Notes under the pieces: model-generated | What the model saw: the letters and a program-made list of their open reading frames with translations, nothing else | Told to the model about the DNA's origin: nothing | The model's database searches: none | DNA from: Notospermus geniculatus | Taxonomy: Eukaryota; Nemertea; Pilidiophora; Heteronemertea; Lineidae | Assembly (NCBI GenBank): GCA_002633025.1 | Contig: NMRB01000072.1 | Span: forward strand, 639,059-703,058 | Direction: 5' to 3' | DNA: 64,000 nt | Shown: in pieces, positions 1 to 11,564 of the stretch | Layout: the number at the start of each line of letters is the position of its first letter | Numbering within the stretch: position 1 is the stretch's first letter | Made by a program: the position numbers and the translations under genes

Positions 1-33
1 AAAGGTCAAATCTCATTTAATTGCTTGTTTTGG

Positions 34-220
34 CAGTTGAACATCAATAATTTTGGTAAAGACTTATTCAGTTCCGTAATCCAAATGAATGCAGCAACTA
101 CTAGGAATTTAAACATATTTACAGTTTAATATTTCACAACATTATGACGAACGTTATGATGTTGTGTAAATATGTTTAAACTCCTAGTAGGCCTAGTTGC
201 TGCATTCAGTTGAACATCAA
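34..220. repeat. Small foldback (MITE-like) insertion flanked by 14-bp direct repeats
   Basis: Bases 87-124 and about 163-207 are inverted copies of each other (left arm begins GAATGCAGCAACTACTAGG, right arm ends GTTGCTGCATTC), separated by a loop of about 40 bases. The 14-mer CAGTTGAACATCAA occurs at 34-47 and again at 207-220, so the hairpin sits between direct repeats. The direct repeats could be a target duplication, but they are not placed exactly at the arm ends, so the insertion boundaries are uncertain. Confidence 0.6.
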
Positions 221-1361
221 GCTTACGCAAATCCTTTTGTCAGGGTGATAGTGAACAATAGGTTGCCTGCAAATGGACAATAGTTTACTCAAGTTATGAG
301 AGCTTTTTGAATTAGGTCCCATAACACCAAATTTGAAAACGAAATATACCTTTAGTGAATTTCAGTTACTTTAAAGTTCATCGAAGGATTACTTTAAGTT
401 CATCGAAGGAAACCGCCTTGAAGCTGAATTAAAGTAAACAAAGCTGTGTGTACATTCTAAAACTCCACATGTAGTGTGGGCTGCTCGATTGTTTACCTGA
501 ACTTATTTTCAACAGTGAGAAAATAATAAATATTTAATTGCTCCTATCACAACAACACATGTGATGAAATTCATCCCCAATATCCTGACTCATCAAATCA
601 GATTATTGATGGTTTTCATTGTTCCTGCATTTGTTGACTTGGAAAATCTTTACAAATGATTTTTTTGCTCACACCCTCTTCCCAAACAAACGGATTGCAT
701 GTACTGATTCAGAACAATGTATCAAACGGAGTATTTTTACTACCGGTAGATATTTCATACAACAACACGACGCTGAATTGGGCTGCTGCTGCAGTCACCG
801 TATTCGTTCACACCATGAAATAAATCAATGCATGATTGTATGTAAATGTAGCAAAAAGGAAAATGACGTAGCATTCAGCTGATTGAAAACAGCAGGCAAT
901 CCATCCCGTTTGACCAGATGAATTCAATAAAATAGTCCATTTATATTCATATGCCTTCTCAGGAACATTGCAATGCACCATGTATGTGGAACCTGCGGAC
1001 GTTAGCCAGGCGTGGAGTATTGAAGACCTCCTTTCTTAAGTATTGATCAATGGTAACAACGTTGGTAGTAGTCCATGAAATCAATGAAGGAATCCAGGCG
1101 CTCAGATGACTTGATTGGCGTAAATTTGGTTGATAGGCTCTCTGATGAGCTAGGCAATTGTATTTGTTAGAAAAAGCATACAATGATTGTGTATTTACAA
1201 TCAGGGAGATGTCCAGATTTGACACAAATGAAAGGTTTGTCCCGGTGGAAGAAGTATGTGTTTTGGTGCCGAATACAATGACTGAAGCAGCCTCAAATCT
1301 GATGTACTGAACATGGTACTTGAATTCCAACGCCAGCAACTAATAGACAACCTTCAAGGCA
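221..1361. other. Non-coding stretch, nothing recognised
   Basis: AT-rich sequence with no coding pattern I trust. A minus-strand open stretch of 126 codons (959-1339) lacks family motifs and convincing splice sites. A short local direct repeat occurs near 374-410 (ACTTTAAGTTCATCGAAGG). Confidence 0.5.
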
Positions 1362-1434
1362 ACAAGAAACATTGGATTCACAATATCACTTTGCAAAATT
1401 TGCAAAGTGATATTGTGAATCCAATGTTTCTTGT
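1362..1434. repeat. Perfect palindrome, 36-bp arms, 1-nt loop
   Basis: Arms 1362-1397 and 1399-1434 are exact reverse complements around a single A at 1398. Such a structure would be a cruciform in DNA or a perfect stem in RNA. Exact identity with almost no loop means either a very recent origin or an assembly or sequencing foldback. Confidence 0.9.
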
Positions 1435-4329
1435 GGTATTCGGATCTGCTTTTTTATGCTCATCATTGGCAACTTAGTGATGTAAAATTGATAAGGCTCA
1501 TGCTAATAAACCCAATAAACCGCAATTATGTTCTTGGTTCTTGCATCATACTTTCTTTGTCTCGTACCACTTTTCCTCAAAGGAGACAACCCCCACCCAT
1601 CCTCTAACCGGAGGGATAAATAACTTTCGTTTATTGGTAAACAGGATGATCTAAAGATATAATACACAAATGTCAATCGGCGTTCCAACGGCATGAAAAA
1701 CCTATCAATTTTATTTGAAATTTACACATGTCATGGGTTTCTCCACAATTCACTAACATTGCTCGGAGGATCCTGGCAAATTTAACAATAACTCGCCAGT
1801 TAAGAATATGCTTTAAAAGATAATACCTGTACGGAGGGATATCTGGCCACCCCCAAACTTTGCCACCCATCGAAAAAATACCCTTTGATCCGTGTGGATG
1901 TGGGGGCAAACAATCGTACCTCAGGTGAAGTCTTAAATTCACAGAAAAAATACCTTGGCTGATAACTTCTTTATGATGAAAATGATGATAATGTTTGCTT
2001 TTATGAAGTACCTTACCCCTGCTATACAGTGTCAAAGGCACTTCACATTATTACCCTCGCCTTTCCTGGAACCTTTTTGGATGACTCCAGCAGTAGCTCA
2101 TTCACCGCTATGTGATCGTTTCGGATCAGCTGAGAGTAGAAAGTTGCAAACTGAGCAAGAATCAAACCTGCGGCCTCACATTCTTGAGGCCAACCTCTTG
2201 CCACTGCGCCTCAGCGCTCTTTAAGATAGACATCACAACTTACTCCAATTGACACCAATTGCATAAAGGTTTCTTCCATTGCTTTTTCATGCCACGACTT
2301 TTTCTGGCCGTCAAAAAATGCACCGATTTCATGTTTTACAGCTCATTTGTTTGGTATTTAACGAAGTTGTATCACTTGGAAGAGAAGACTCTTCTTTCAT
2401 AACACAAAGATTCCTTGATTCCACGATACTGATCATTATACCAAAAGTACATCGAGCCCTTTGCCCACACAGAGTTAGAGGGTGTCCTAAGGTAAACACA
2501 ATCGCCTTGGGATGGGAAAGGTCATAGTATTTACAATGAAGGTGGCATCTCTCTGTCTTTAGCAAGTTTTCAGAAGTTCTAAAGTGGGAAGGGATATCGA
2601 TACAGAAACTTGATTTACGGGGTACGTAACCCACACGATCATGATTTTTACCAGGACTGTCACCCATTTAGAACTTTTGTTCTCACAAGGTATAATTAGC
2701 AATGTTGATGAAGTACTGGATATCGTATCCGCCAAAATGCCAATTTATTTACTTACATGTATAAAAAATGGATGAAAATATTTCCAAGAGAATTGTGTGG
2801 TAGGTGCATTCAAAACAAACAGGTCTAAAATAGCGAATGCACAAACGTGGGAACCGATCATCAGAGCGCTTGTTACTCAGTAACGATCATTCTGATTGGC
2901 TGAGGGAAAAGGTCGGTGTTAGGGTTAGCATTATATCATTACAAAAAGAATATGTGTCCACGATTTTGCATCTGACAGCTCTCTGAATGTCTATATTTCA
3001 TGTTTTTGAGATGAATAAACATATCAGCACACTCAACACAGTAGTGGCTCATCTAGTTTCTCTCTAATTACCATATTCCTTCATTTTCCCAATATCATGT
3101 CGTCAGTGGAGGGGTGTAACTGTATCAAAATTAGTCCACAGTACCCAATCAATCTGGTAACATCTGCTTTTAGTCACACTGTATACTGAAGAACGCCCTC
3201 TTAAGACAATTTATAGTCGGTCAGAAATAAAAATGGACTGGAAATGCTTGGTAGACATCCATTTGAAGTGAATAGTAGGCCTACAAGTGTGTCCGGGTCG
3301 GACTTTAGCCTTAAGTGGAGCTGAAGTTAGACTTTCTCTTTGCTTGAAGCATTGAGAAAAGTCCTTTATAGTTGCTGTTATCAGAAGAGAACAGCAACAT
3401 TTATTCTGGCATTCATTTCGGATTGTACCAATGAGATATTCCACTCCTCAAAACGCTGTAATCATACACCTTCAACATGGGATATCACCTTTTTTAATCG
3501 GAAATACCCTATATTTTTGGAAATACTTAATTCCCAATGAGAGATACCAGAGATTTATCCCCAACTGTAAGTTGTATTGAGTAAAGGAAAGCTCAGGTAT
3601 AGCATCTCTTGTCACCTCAGGAAACTGAGAACTATGCAACAACCCAAGCTCAGATTCTACCGGCTGATCGTAGGGTGGGTGGATGGTATAGTTGGAGTTC
3701 AGAACAAGGGCAACGCAGCGTTCCATTCATCAACAGATCGGCTGCCAAGAGATTTCTCTGGTGTCAAAATCATGACTGAATGCCATCCTTTCTAAGACTA
3801 ATCTTGAACATGCTAAGCGGTTCAGTTTAATGTAATCCACAGAACTTATGTCAAATAATGTTTTCCAACCAAACCATTGTTAGCACTATCTCACGCGATT
3901 TAGCAAAAGAGCCATTTTTGAACATTGTGCGCATGCGTTAACATCTGAAAATCCTGACACCTGATTGGTAGAAATATCATCACATGACGAACTGAACGAC
4001 CTGCCAATATGTCATGCGATCATCCCTCAGGGTAGCAATGACCAAAATGGATGAAAACTCTTGAATGGAATCTTCACACTACATGTATATCCTCAGATTA
4101 CATTGTACATACAACTAGTGCAATGAACAATGGACAATATCACGTTGGCAACAACAAGGCAGAGACAACACACAACCTCCAATAGATGAAGGTAAACCTA
4201 CACCAGAGGAGGATCAGGTAGCAATGACCATTCAGACTGGGGTGGTTCTTCCATTAGACAAAAGGGGATCTCAGCTGAACTGACCAAAGGACAAGAGAGG
4301 GGAATATCTAGAGCGGGCAGGAAATTTAC
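1435..4329. other. Non-coding stretch containing one SINE
   Basis: Apart from the tRNA-like SINE at 2140-2226 I see no gene. Several open stretches of 60-120 codons occur on both strands (for example 1673-2041 and 2329-2667 minus) without domains, splice framing or codon structure. If the EGF gene of 4330-4770 continues, its next exons are beyond the left edge or too diverged to spot here. Confidence 0.5.
2140..2226 (-). repeat. tRNA-derived SINE head
   Basis: Read on the minus strand there is an A-box-like TGAGGCGCAGTGGCAAGAGG followed by a B-box-like GGTTTGATTCTTG at tRNA spacing. There is no acceptor-stem pairing, so this is a SINE promoter region rather than a functional tRNA gene. Confidence 0.55.
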
Positions 4330-4770
4330 CTTCTTTGCAGCTGTCGCCAGAGTACCCAAGCTCGCACTGACACCGGACTCTCCTCAAGTGATCATCGTAG
4401 ATACAATTCCCATCATTCTGACAGTCAAGCCGAGCACAATCTTTCATTATCTCTCGGCGACTCTTTCTTCTCCGTGAAGACGTCGACTGCATTGAGTCTA
4501 GAATTTTTTGAATTTTATCCTTATTTTTTCTTTTACTAGTTTTTGAACTTGTATCGTCATACTGGAAATATCCATCTGCCTGGTAATCAAATGGACCATA
4601 TGAATATTCATCATCTCTGTGACCTATTAGTGCTTTCCTCAATGTTTCCACGTCGACATAGTCAACTGTCTGTTTACTGGCTTCACTAGTTTCTATTTCT
4701 GCCTTTGGTGGAGCTACAGTAGACGGTGTGGTGGGAGGGAGGTATTGAAATGACGGCTTTTTGGAGAATC
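4330..4770 (-). CDS. Internal exon: low-complexity linker plus EGF domain (pikachurin-like)
   Basis: Minus-strand exon of 441 nt, with acceptor TTTTTTCTCATTGCAG before 4770 and donor GTAAAT after 4330. It starts and ends in phase 1. It encodes about 147 residues: a Thr/Pro stretch (PPTTPSTVAPPKAE), a Tyr/Asp-rich part (DYQADGYFQYDD), a very basic part (SRRRKSRRE, a possible furin-type site), then an EGF module with cysteine spacing C-x4-C-x5-C-x10-C-x-C-x8-C. The spacing and the preceding TTVAP-like/basic linker match my recollection of the first EGF of pikachurin (EGFLAM), where laminin-G domains follow; that identity is inferred. Any secreted EGF protein with the same module remains possible. 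No laminin-G exon was found between here and base 1. Confidence 0.72.
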
Positions 4771-5145
4771 CTGCAATGAGAAAAAAGAGGAATATCATTA
4801 CATGCTGGAANTACACGATCACACCAAAACCGGATTCCCGTGCGTTTTGCGATGCTGACAATAACGAGTTAATCTCGAACCGTTGGACCTTGACAGACAC
4901 GTGCACACACAATGAGCTATGAAATACACATTAATCTAAGCATTCTCATTGATTTACTTATTACTTAGCAACCAAGATGCGTGCGGCCCGCGGCATGCAG
5001 GCGAAGCACCCATGAGGCTAGGTGCAATAATGTGCATCGGATATACCTTCGGTTGACAATTAAGGAAGTTGTGACGAGCCTGGTATGTTGGCAGAGTTGC
5101 ATTCATTAAGTCAATTTCACCAGATTACTCAGACTATCGAAAGTG
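4771..5145. other. Intron sequence
   Basis: Sequence upstream (minus strand) of the EGF exon. It includes the polypyrimidine acceptor at 4771-4790 and one ambiguous base at 4811. Nothing else is recognised. Confidence 0.5.
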
Positions 5146-5324
5146 TTCATCGTTTCGACGGCCCTGCCACGTTGGTTTCGATCTAGATTTTCTGCGCGCG
5201 CAGTTATCTGGTGGTCAAACCAACGCATCTGATTGGTCAGGAAATGCAAATTTGCCCATCAGATGTAATTGCGCATGTGCAGTTTGCAAGAAATCCAAGA
5301 TGGCGGGGCCGTGGAAACGATGAA
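5146..5324. repeat. Foldback MITE, copy 1 (TTCATCGTTTC family)
   Basis: Termini are inverted: TTCATCGTTTCGACGGCCC at the left and the complement ending GGAAACGATGAA at the right, about 30 bp of imperfect terminal repeat. The interior holds GATTGGTC and GCGCGC words. A diverged sibling in the opposite orientation is at 11395-11564. Confidence 0.65.
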
Positions 5325-6684
5325 TTGAATATGGATTTTCAGAACAGAGAGGGGAAGTTTGGCTGCATCAGACAATTGGCACCCAAAACTGCTAAATAAA
5401 ACACAAGTTAGCAGTCCAGTCGTCCAAATATTATATCAAGGGTTTCTGGCAACAAATCTCCAGGGATGGTACGAATGAATGAATAATGCCAATAATACCT
5501 TAATACACTCGATATCACCCAGCACCGTTATTGGCCTGCACAAAATTTGTTCCAGGCTCCGGCTTTATTGGCCAAGGAAGTCGCATCAATTGCCGACTGC
5601 ATTTGTCAGATAGCACTTCTGCTGATAGCTGGTCCATTACTGGCTATTCAGGAGGTATAAAACTAATGCTGTGGACACGACGTGGATACAGAATTACATC
5701 GTGGTTAAAGAAAGGGTGTAAGGATAAGCTTGGACACACCTGGTGATAAAGTGGTGTCCATTACTGAATAGTTCCCCTTGCAGAGATCCTATTTGTTGAC
5801 CTTCTACAAACAGTGAACCTTGGCTACATCCACTGAGGGGATTTACCAAACTGGATCAGGTATCACTTCATTTGTATCCTGGAGATTGCTTTGAAAGGAA
5901 ATTTGAAAACAAGGCAAGGAAGATACGTGTCCAAGTATATTGACCAAGTATAGCAGCCAGAACCAGTGATGTTGGTGATGGCGTATACGGCAGTTAATTC
6001 ATTCTATTTATATGAAGTGTTTCATTGCCAGATGAGAGGCAGTTTTAGAAAACTGACTTTGAAAGTGTTAACAAGGGATTTGTTTGTCTGGGCCAAGTCA
6101 ATACTGCACTTTATTGTCATGGTATGGCCTAACCAGTAACTAAATCAACGTCATCATCTTGTGATAAAAGTTTCCACTCATTCTTTACAAAATGTACAGG
6201 TGTCGTGAGAAAAGGCCGCCAACTAGAAAAGGGCCATCACCTTATCTGTCACAGACTCATTATTCTATCACCTTTAGGTAACCATGGAAACATCAACCAC
6301 AAAATACTCGGGATCATTGTGTCAGAGATTAACAATGTGGACAAGATCACGATGACTAAGCATGCAGCATCCGCGTCTCGGAAGACGACACGGAGCGACA
6401 CTGAGATCGCTACGATAGACCCAGTCAGTGTTCTTCACGCACTCCGCTGACCAACCTTGTGTCGATGACGTGAGAAAAAAGCCAATGACGATCTAGCTAT
6501 ATGTACCATAATAGCATTGATTTTCGTATATTGATAATCCATTATCTCATACCAATAATATTGAAATGAACGGATCTAATATCATCAGCACATTGTACAC
6601 ATAAATCCTATATAACAATCGATGACCAAAAACGATACAAGTATCAATCAAATTTAAAATAGATCTTTCTGGAACACACAAAAC
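5325..6684. other. Non-coding stretch, nothing recognised
   Basis: Unique-looking AT-rich sequence. Short open stretches at 5531-5746 and 6205-6450 (plus) lack domains and splice framing. Confidence 0.45.
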
Positions 6685-6981
6685 ATAAATTAAAGTAAAT
6701 AGAGATGACACCTTTTTCATGATGAACTGAGTGTATTTTGGTCCGAAGACCCGATACAAGCTTTCGTCACTTACTGTGACTTCATCAGGTATGAGAAAAT
6801 AAGGGAAAGCTATACCAATAGCCTATACACAAAATGTGTATAGGCTATTGGTATAGCTTTCCCTTATTTTCTCATACCTGATGAAGTCACAGTAAGTGAC
6901 GAAAGCTTGTATCGGGTCTTCGGACCAAAATACACTCAGTTCATCATGAAAAAGGTGTCATCTCTATTTACTTTAATTTAT
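6685..6981. repeat. Perfect 147-bp inverted repeat with 3-nt loop
   Basis: Arms 6685-6831 and 6835-6981 are exact reverse complements over all 147 positions, separated only by AAA (6832-6834). Transcribed, it would give a perfectly paired hairpin RNA. The word ACACAAAACAT occurs just outside the left arm (about 6676-6686) and again at about 7014-7025, which may mark a duplication or repair event. There is no coding content. Confidence 0.93.
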
Positions 6982-7398
6982 ATCATGATGATGAACACGG
7001 CATCCATTCCAAGTCACACAAAACATAGGTTTTTCTCAAGTCCAGGATCTTTTGCACATTTGAGAGGTCAGCCCGAGTGAGCCACTGCCAGATTAGAGCC
7101 ACAACGATCTGTATGCAGGCCGCATGGATCCTAGGGTTGGCCCACTTACCATCCAAGCGCCAATGACCCCGCCCAATCGAAATGATGTGCACCCAGTCAA
7201 GTCAGCCAAGAGAGGGAAGTCCCATCTTCAAGGAAACAAGCCACATGGATGATCAATAGACCAACCGTATTTGATCCCTGTTACCCGCGGATCATTGTGC
7301 CATTAACTTGGCAAAGCGGTCACTCGACTTGACTTCTTATGGTGGAAAAGAGAGTCTGCGTTATTATATAAAGTCATGATATCCGTCTATATAACGTC
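6982..7398. other. Non-coding stretch, nothing recognised
   Basis: A minus-strand open stretch of about 69 codons (6983-7192) has Trp-rich, protein-like composition and could be an old transposon fragment, but no family motif is visible. Confidence 0.35.
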
Positions 7399-7433
7399 AC
7401 CAATTCACAGCTCTTTTAGAGCTGTGAATTGGT
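7399..7433. repeat. Perfect short hairpin, 16-bp arms, 3-nt loop
   Basis: ACCAATTCACAGCTCT at 7399-7414 and its exact complement at 7418-7433, separated by TTT. Confidence 0.85.
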
Positions 7434-7469
7434 CATATTACCGGTATACAAGACATGTCATCATTATAG

Positions 7470-7524
7470 CATGACATGTCATTTCCCCATCCATTAAAAT
7501 AGATTAGGAAATGACATGTCATGG
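7470..7524. repeat. Inverted repeat, 17-bp arms
   Basis: CATGACATGTCATTTCC (7470-7486) and its exact complement (7508-7524), loop 21 nt. The word ACCGGTATACAAG occurs just outside (about 7440) and again near 7639. Confidence 0.75.
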
Positions 7525-9695
7525 TATCCAAGCTACCTGTGTGCCTCTTTTGAACAGGTATATGTATCGTACTTGTTAAAGCCAAGCAGCTAGTAGCCAT
7601 GGTAAAATGTAAAGTTACAATGGAAGAAATCTCTTGATACCGGTATACAAGAAATTTGAAACAAGTTGACGACAACCTCCCCTTAAGGGGATTGACGATT
7701 GTTAGCTTTTTTCTTGGATATGCACTTGGCTTCACAATGATACATAAATAGCTTGTAATTGTTCCGAACCGATGATCAGACAGGATATTGGTGATCGATA
7801 AAACACGAACGAAGTCGGCTATCATTTTGAGTCCTTCCCCTGTGAAGTTGACAAAAGGTCATGAACATTTCTAACGAATAGGTGGAATCTGTGTGCAGTG
7901 GGTTTACCAGAAGGTCAATAAAGGTGGTATGTACTCTTCATAAAAGCATTTCGGCGTTGATGAATTGGAACTGACTTCTGAAAACTGCAAGCCATGGCTA
8001 TATTAGTAAACCTCGGCCAAGTCACCCTGAGCTGGTCACCAGTCAGAAGGTAAAGCACCTCAACTTATAAAATTTATCTCATAGATTAGACAATCCATTG
8101 TGCTTTGACCGAAGGCTCACACCTTTTGCCTCACATTAAAACTCATAGACGTTCATTACGACAAAATACTATTCATCAACAAATATCTTAAGTCAAATCC
8201 CACAAACTCAGGAAGGCATTCATAACAAACACCCGGCAACAAATTTCACTGTCGGTAAATACACGATAAAAAAGTGTGAAAGCTGCACAGTTTGTTGATT
8301 TGCCTGAACAGGCTCATCACGACAGCAATATAGCAAAACAAGGTGACGAAACCTGTCGCGAGATATTTCACAAAGCAACATAATTGGAAATATTGGTGAT
8401 CAATAGAAAAATCAATAGACAGCCCAATGCCAATAAACGAACGCTGTATGAATCTGATCACAATTTTGTTTACGGAATATCATCACACAAATTTTTGTCT
8501 TCAATACCATGACTCATTTTTCCATTTTGGGAGATGCAAGAAACAAAACAGGGTGAATTCTTTTTGGAACAGATTGAACCTGACAGAGAGAAAGACAGGG
8601 GTGTGGAAAGATTCGTAGGATTTTGCAAGCAAACACCACGTTAGCGCTAACATGAGTTTTGTGCAACCCAGCCCAGGGCTTTACGGAAGAAATAGCTCAA
8701 TGTAATCGAAGCCTTCACGGAAGAAGGTAAATGTTCTAATTCAAATGGGTACCGTAACGTCTCCATGCCATGCTACACGTACCAGCAACATCTCACAACC
8801 ATTAGAGCTCATTACTGGAACGATTCCAACTGCTTTTTTTCTTCTGTCTTTATGCATCTGACATTCATCTTCGCTCTCAGGGCACTGCTTTGTCAATTTT
8901 TATGCATCAAACACTTCTACTCGATGCTTAATGCTGTTGCACTTGATGCACGTATACATGTACGCGCTGTCCATTCACGTATCATACTTCAAGAGTTGAA
9001 TATGATATGATTAAAGGTAGAATCCTCTTTGATGGGCCACTGTCAAGCCCAACCCTTTGGAGGTTGCGAAATGAATCGACGAGTGTCTGTAGATCTATAT
9101 CGCACTAGCCAAGAACCATTCACCATTGGACGTTGCAAATCAACATGAATCTCAAATCGAAGAAACTGCATGCAGGACGACATAAATCAATTTTCGTTGC
9201 CAGTAAAAAGAATTGTCATCTTAGATTACCGATAAAAATGTAGTAAAACTCAAGTAGCCTTCTTGAGCTAATAGTGTATCATATTATAGGCTGAAGCAAG
9301 TAAAGTCTATTTTCTCTAAGTGGTAATTACCTTACAAGTCAATAATTCCGATTGGCGGTTGTGGAATTCCCTGCACCCCTGATGTTGTTATGGCTTCGTA
9401 ATTGGGAAAACCAATCAGAGGGGGTAGACACCGAAGGTTTCTTGTATGGGTGCTGCCTGGGTTACAAAATGCTAAAGTGTGTGTGTGCGTGTGCTTGAGA
9501 CACTGGGGTTCAGTGCAGAGTTTTTCCAGAACACCCGAAACGCCAACGCAAACGCCAATCCCGTTGTTGTATGCTATGAAGACAGCGCACAAACAATAGG
9601 ATAGACATTCGCGTTGGCTTGAAAAATCTCCAGCGAAGGAATCCTCCGCCTACGAGATTTTTTCGTGGGAGTTGGTTCTCAATGGGCAAGATCAT
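7525..9695. other. Non-coding stretch with a short TG microsatellite
   Basis: No gene recognised. An imperfect GTGTGTGTGCGTGTGC run lies near 9477-9495. A splice-framed minus-strand mini-ORF at 9336-9456 is discussed as a finding. Confidence 0.45.
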
Positions 9696-10095
9696 CAATA
9701 GGGAGTTTTCGCAAATCTGACGAAAAACGAAGTACGAAATACGAACTTGGGCGTCATATCCATGACGTAATGTATTTCAGGAAATGGCTGCTACCATAAA
9801 TATCGCCTGCTGCAAGAGCGTCTTTTAGCTTATGAGGTTAGAACGACAGAGGTACGGTGTATATTCAACTTTGAAATTTATCTTTCGTTTCCACTTCGTT
9901 GATACGAATTGGAAATTTAAAAATTCAAGATGCGCCATAACTCTTTCGATCCTACATGACATGCTAAAAGACGCACTGGCAGGAGGGACATTTGTGGTAC
10001 GAACCATTTCCTGAAATACATTACGTCATGGATATGACGTCCAATTTCGTATTTCGTACTTCGTTTTTCGTCAGATTTGCGAAAACTCCCTATTG
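9696..10095. mobile_element. 400-bp foldback element (CAATAGGGAG termini)
   Basis: The first 95 bases (CAATAGGGAGTTTTCGCAAA onward) are an almost exact inverted copy of bases 10003-10095. Pairing continues inward, for example GAGCGTCTTTTAGC near 9818 against GCTAAAAGACGC near 9963. The entire element therefore folds on itself. It encodes no transposase, so it is a non-autonomous MITE or foldback. No clear target duplication is seen at its edges. Confidence 0.82.
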
Positions 10096-10594
10096 TTGGT
10101 TTCCTAACGACCAATGACACCAACGACTGCCCACACTTTTCTACAGCTGAGTTGCCCAAATAGAGGCAACTTCACCTTCAAGAGTTGACAACCAATCACT
10201 GACCAAATCTGAACAAAATTCTAGGAAATTTTCAACAAGAGACACTGGATTGCAACTTGACATCCTTCACCGTCACCAGTCGAGAAATCTTATCCCCAGA
10301 CAGGAGAACTTCATCAAGACATTCATTGCCATAATCGAGTTATCGTGTTCAAGTTCCATCAAAAGTCCACAATGTAATTTAGTCTTTAGTAATTGAACAA
10401 TTAGTCCTGTTTCGGGGAGGAAAATTTACTAAATGATAGTGACAGTTAGCAGGATGTGGTAAAAAAGACAATCATTTGGATAGGGAGGTGGGACCACAAG
10501 GATGTTGATTAGCTTTTCATGGCAATGTTCTTGGTCTGCATCAGCAGATGAGGATTGTGCAAAAGGGTTACACTCATTTTGTGTCTGCCATTTG
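10096..10594. other. Non-coding stretch, nothing recognised
   Basis: No coding or repeat signal that I can support. Confidence 0.4.
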
Positions 10595-10685
10595 TCTTGG
10601 CTTGGTGGTCGACTGGTTAACACGCTTGACCTACAATCCTTAGCAAGGTCAATGCGTGGGTTCGATTCCGCGTCCAGGAAAAGTT
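10595..10685 (+). repeat. tRNA-derived SINE head
   Basis: A-box-like TGGTCGACTGGTTAACACGC and B-box GGTTCGATTCC are spaced as in tRNA genes (about 45 nt apart). The ends do not pair into an acceptor stem, so it is a SINE rather than a tRNA gene. Confidence 0.6.
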
Positions 10686-11394
10686 GTCCACAAAAGAGGA
10701 TCTGTCGGACACGAAACTACTAGTAATAGCAGTTGATCTTAGTGCCCGATTGTCTTTGCCTTAAAGACCCCAAAAAGTGAACAGAAGCCTGTAGTGAAAA
10801 TCCAACAGGGTTAGATGCAGTTTGATAGTGCATGGTTACACAGCAAATTTAGGCCGAGTGATTCCATTTCTTCCCAAGCATTAGCGCTACGTAAATGCGT
10901 ATACAACTAACGTTGACAACCCATCACTTTTGAAGTGGAAAACCTGCTGAGAAGCCAAACCAGACTCATCAGTCAAAAGGCAGCCACCTTTTCATTCATA
11001 TCAAATGATTTAAATCATCCATCATCCTTACAAAGCAATTATATGGATACTACCATCGGCTCATTGTGGCTTTTCCACATCCCGCAAGGCTTCTGACCGT
11101 GCCACACGTCGATGAATAAATGCGTCAACATTTTCACCATTATTCTCTAAATTCTTATGGAGAATTCTATACAACGTCGAATGGCAAAATGAGAAATGCT
11201 TTGATTTATTGGGTTGTGAAACAATAGAGGCTAACAGAGGATTTCAGGATGAACATGGATGAAATTGATTATATCAGCCTAAAATAGGATATGCATCAAG
11301 TAAAGGTTTGCCTAGAGTTTCACAAGGGGTAGCAGAGTCAATGACTTGGGGACAACAAAGGAAGAACCACCTCTTTTGTGACAGACAGATACAG
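10686..11394. other. Non-coding stretch, nothing recognised
   Basis: No supported feature. Confidence 0.4.
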
Positions 11395-11564
11395 ATTCAT
11401 ATCGTTTCGGCGGCCCTGCACCATCTTGGTTGCCACGGGACTTCGTTGCATGCAAATGACCTTCTGGTAAGCAAACTCGCATTTTGGACCAATCACATGC
11501 TGGTTTGCCTACCAGATATGAGCGCGCATGAAATCTACGTCGAAGTCCAAGATGAAACGGTGAA
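11395..11564. repeat. Foldback MITE, diverged copy 2 (TTCATCGTTTC family)
   Basis: Begins TTCATATCGTTTCGGCGGCCC and ends near CCAAGATGAAACGGTGAA. In reverse complement its interior (GTAGATTT..ATGCGCGC, ATCTGGTAGGCAAACCA, TGATTGGTC) aligns with the element at 5146-5324. The two are old relatives in opposite orientation. Confidence 0.55.

Noticed and set aside
10595-10685. Functional tRNA genes at this and other B-box sites (2140, 24195, 37905, 52983, 58378)
   Set aside because: A and B boxes are present but acceptor stems do not pair, and related tails follow, so these are SINEs.
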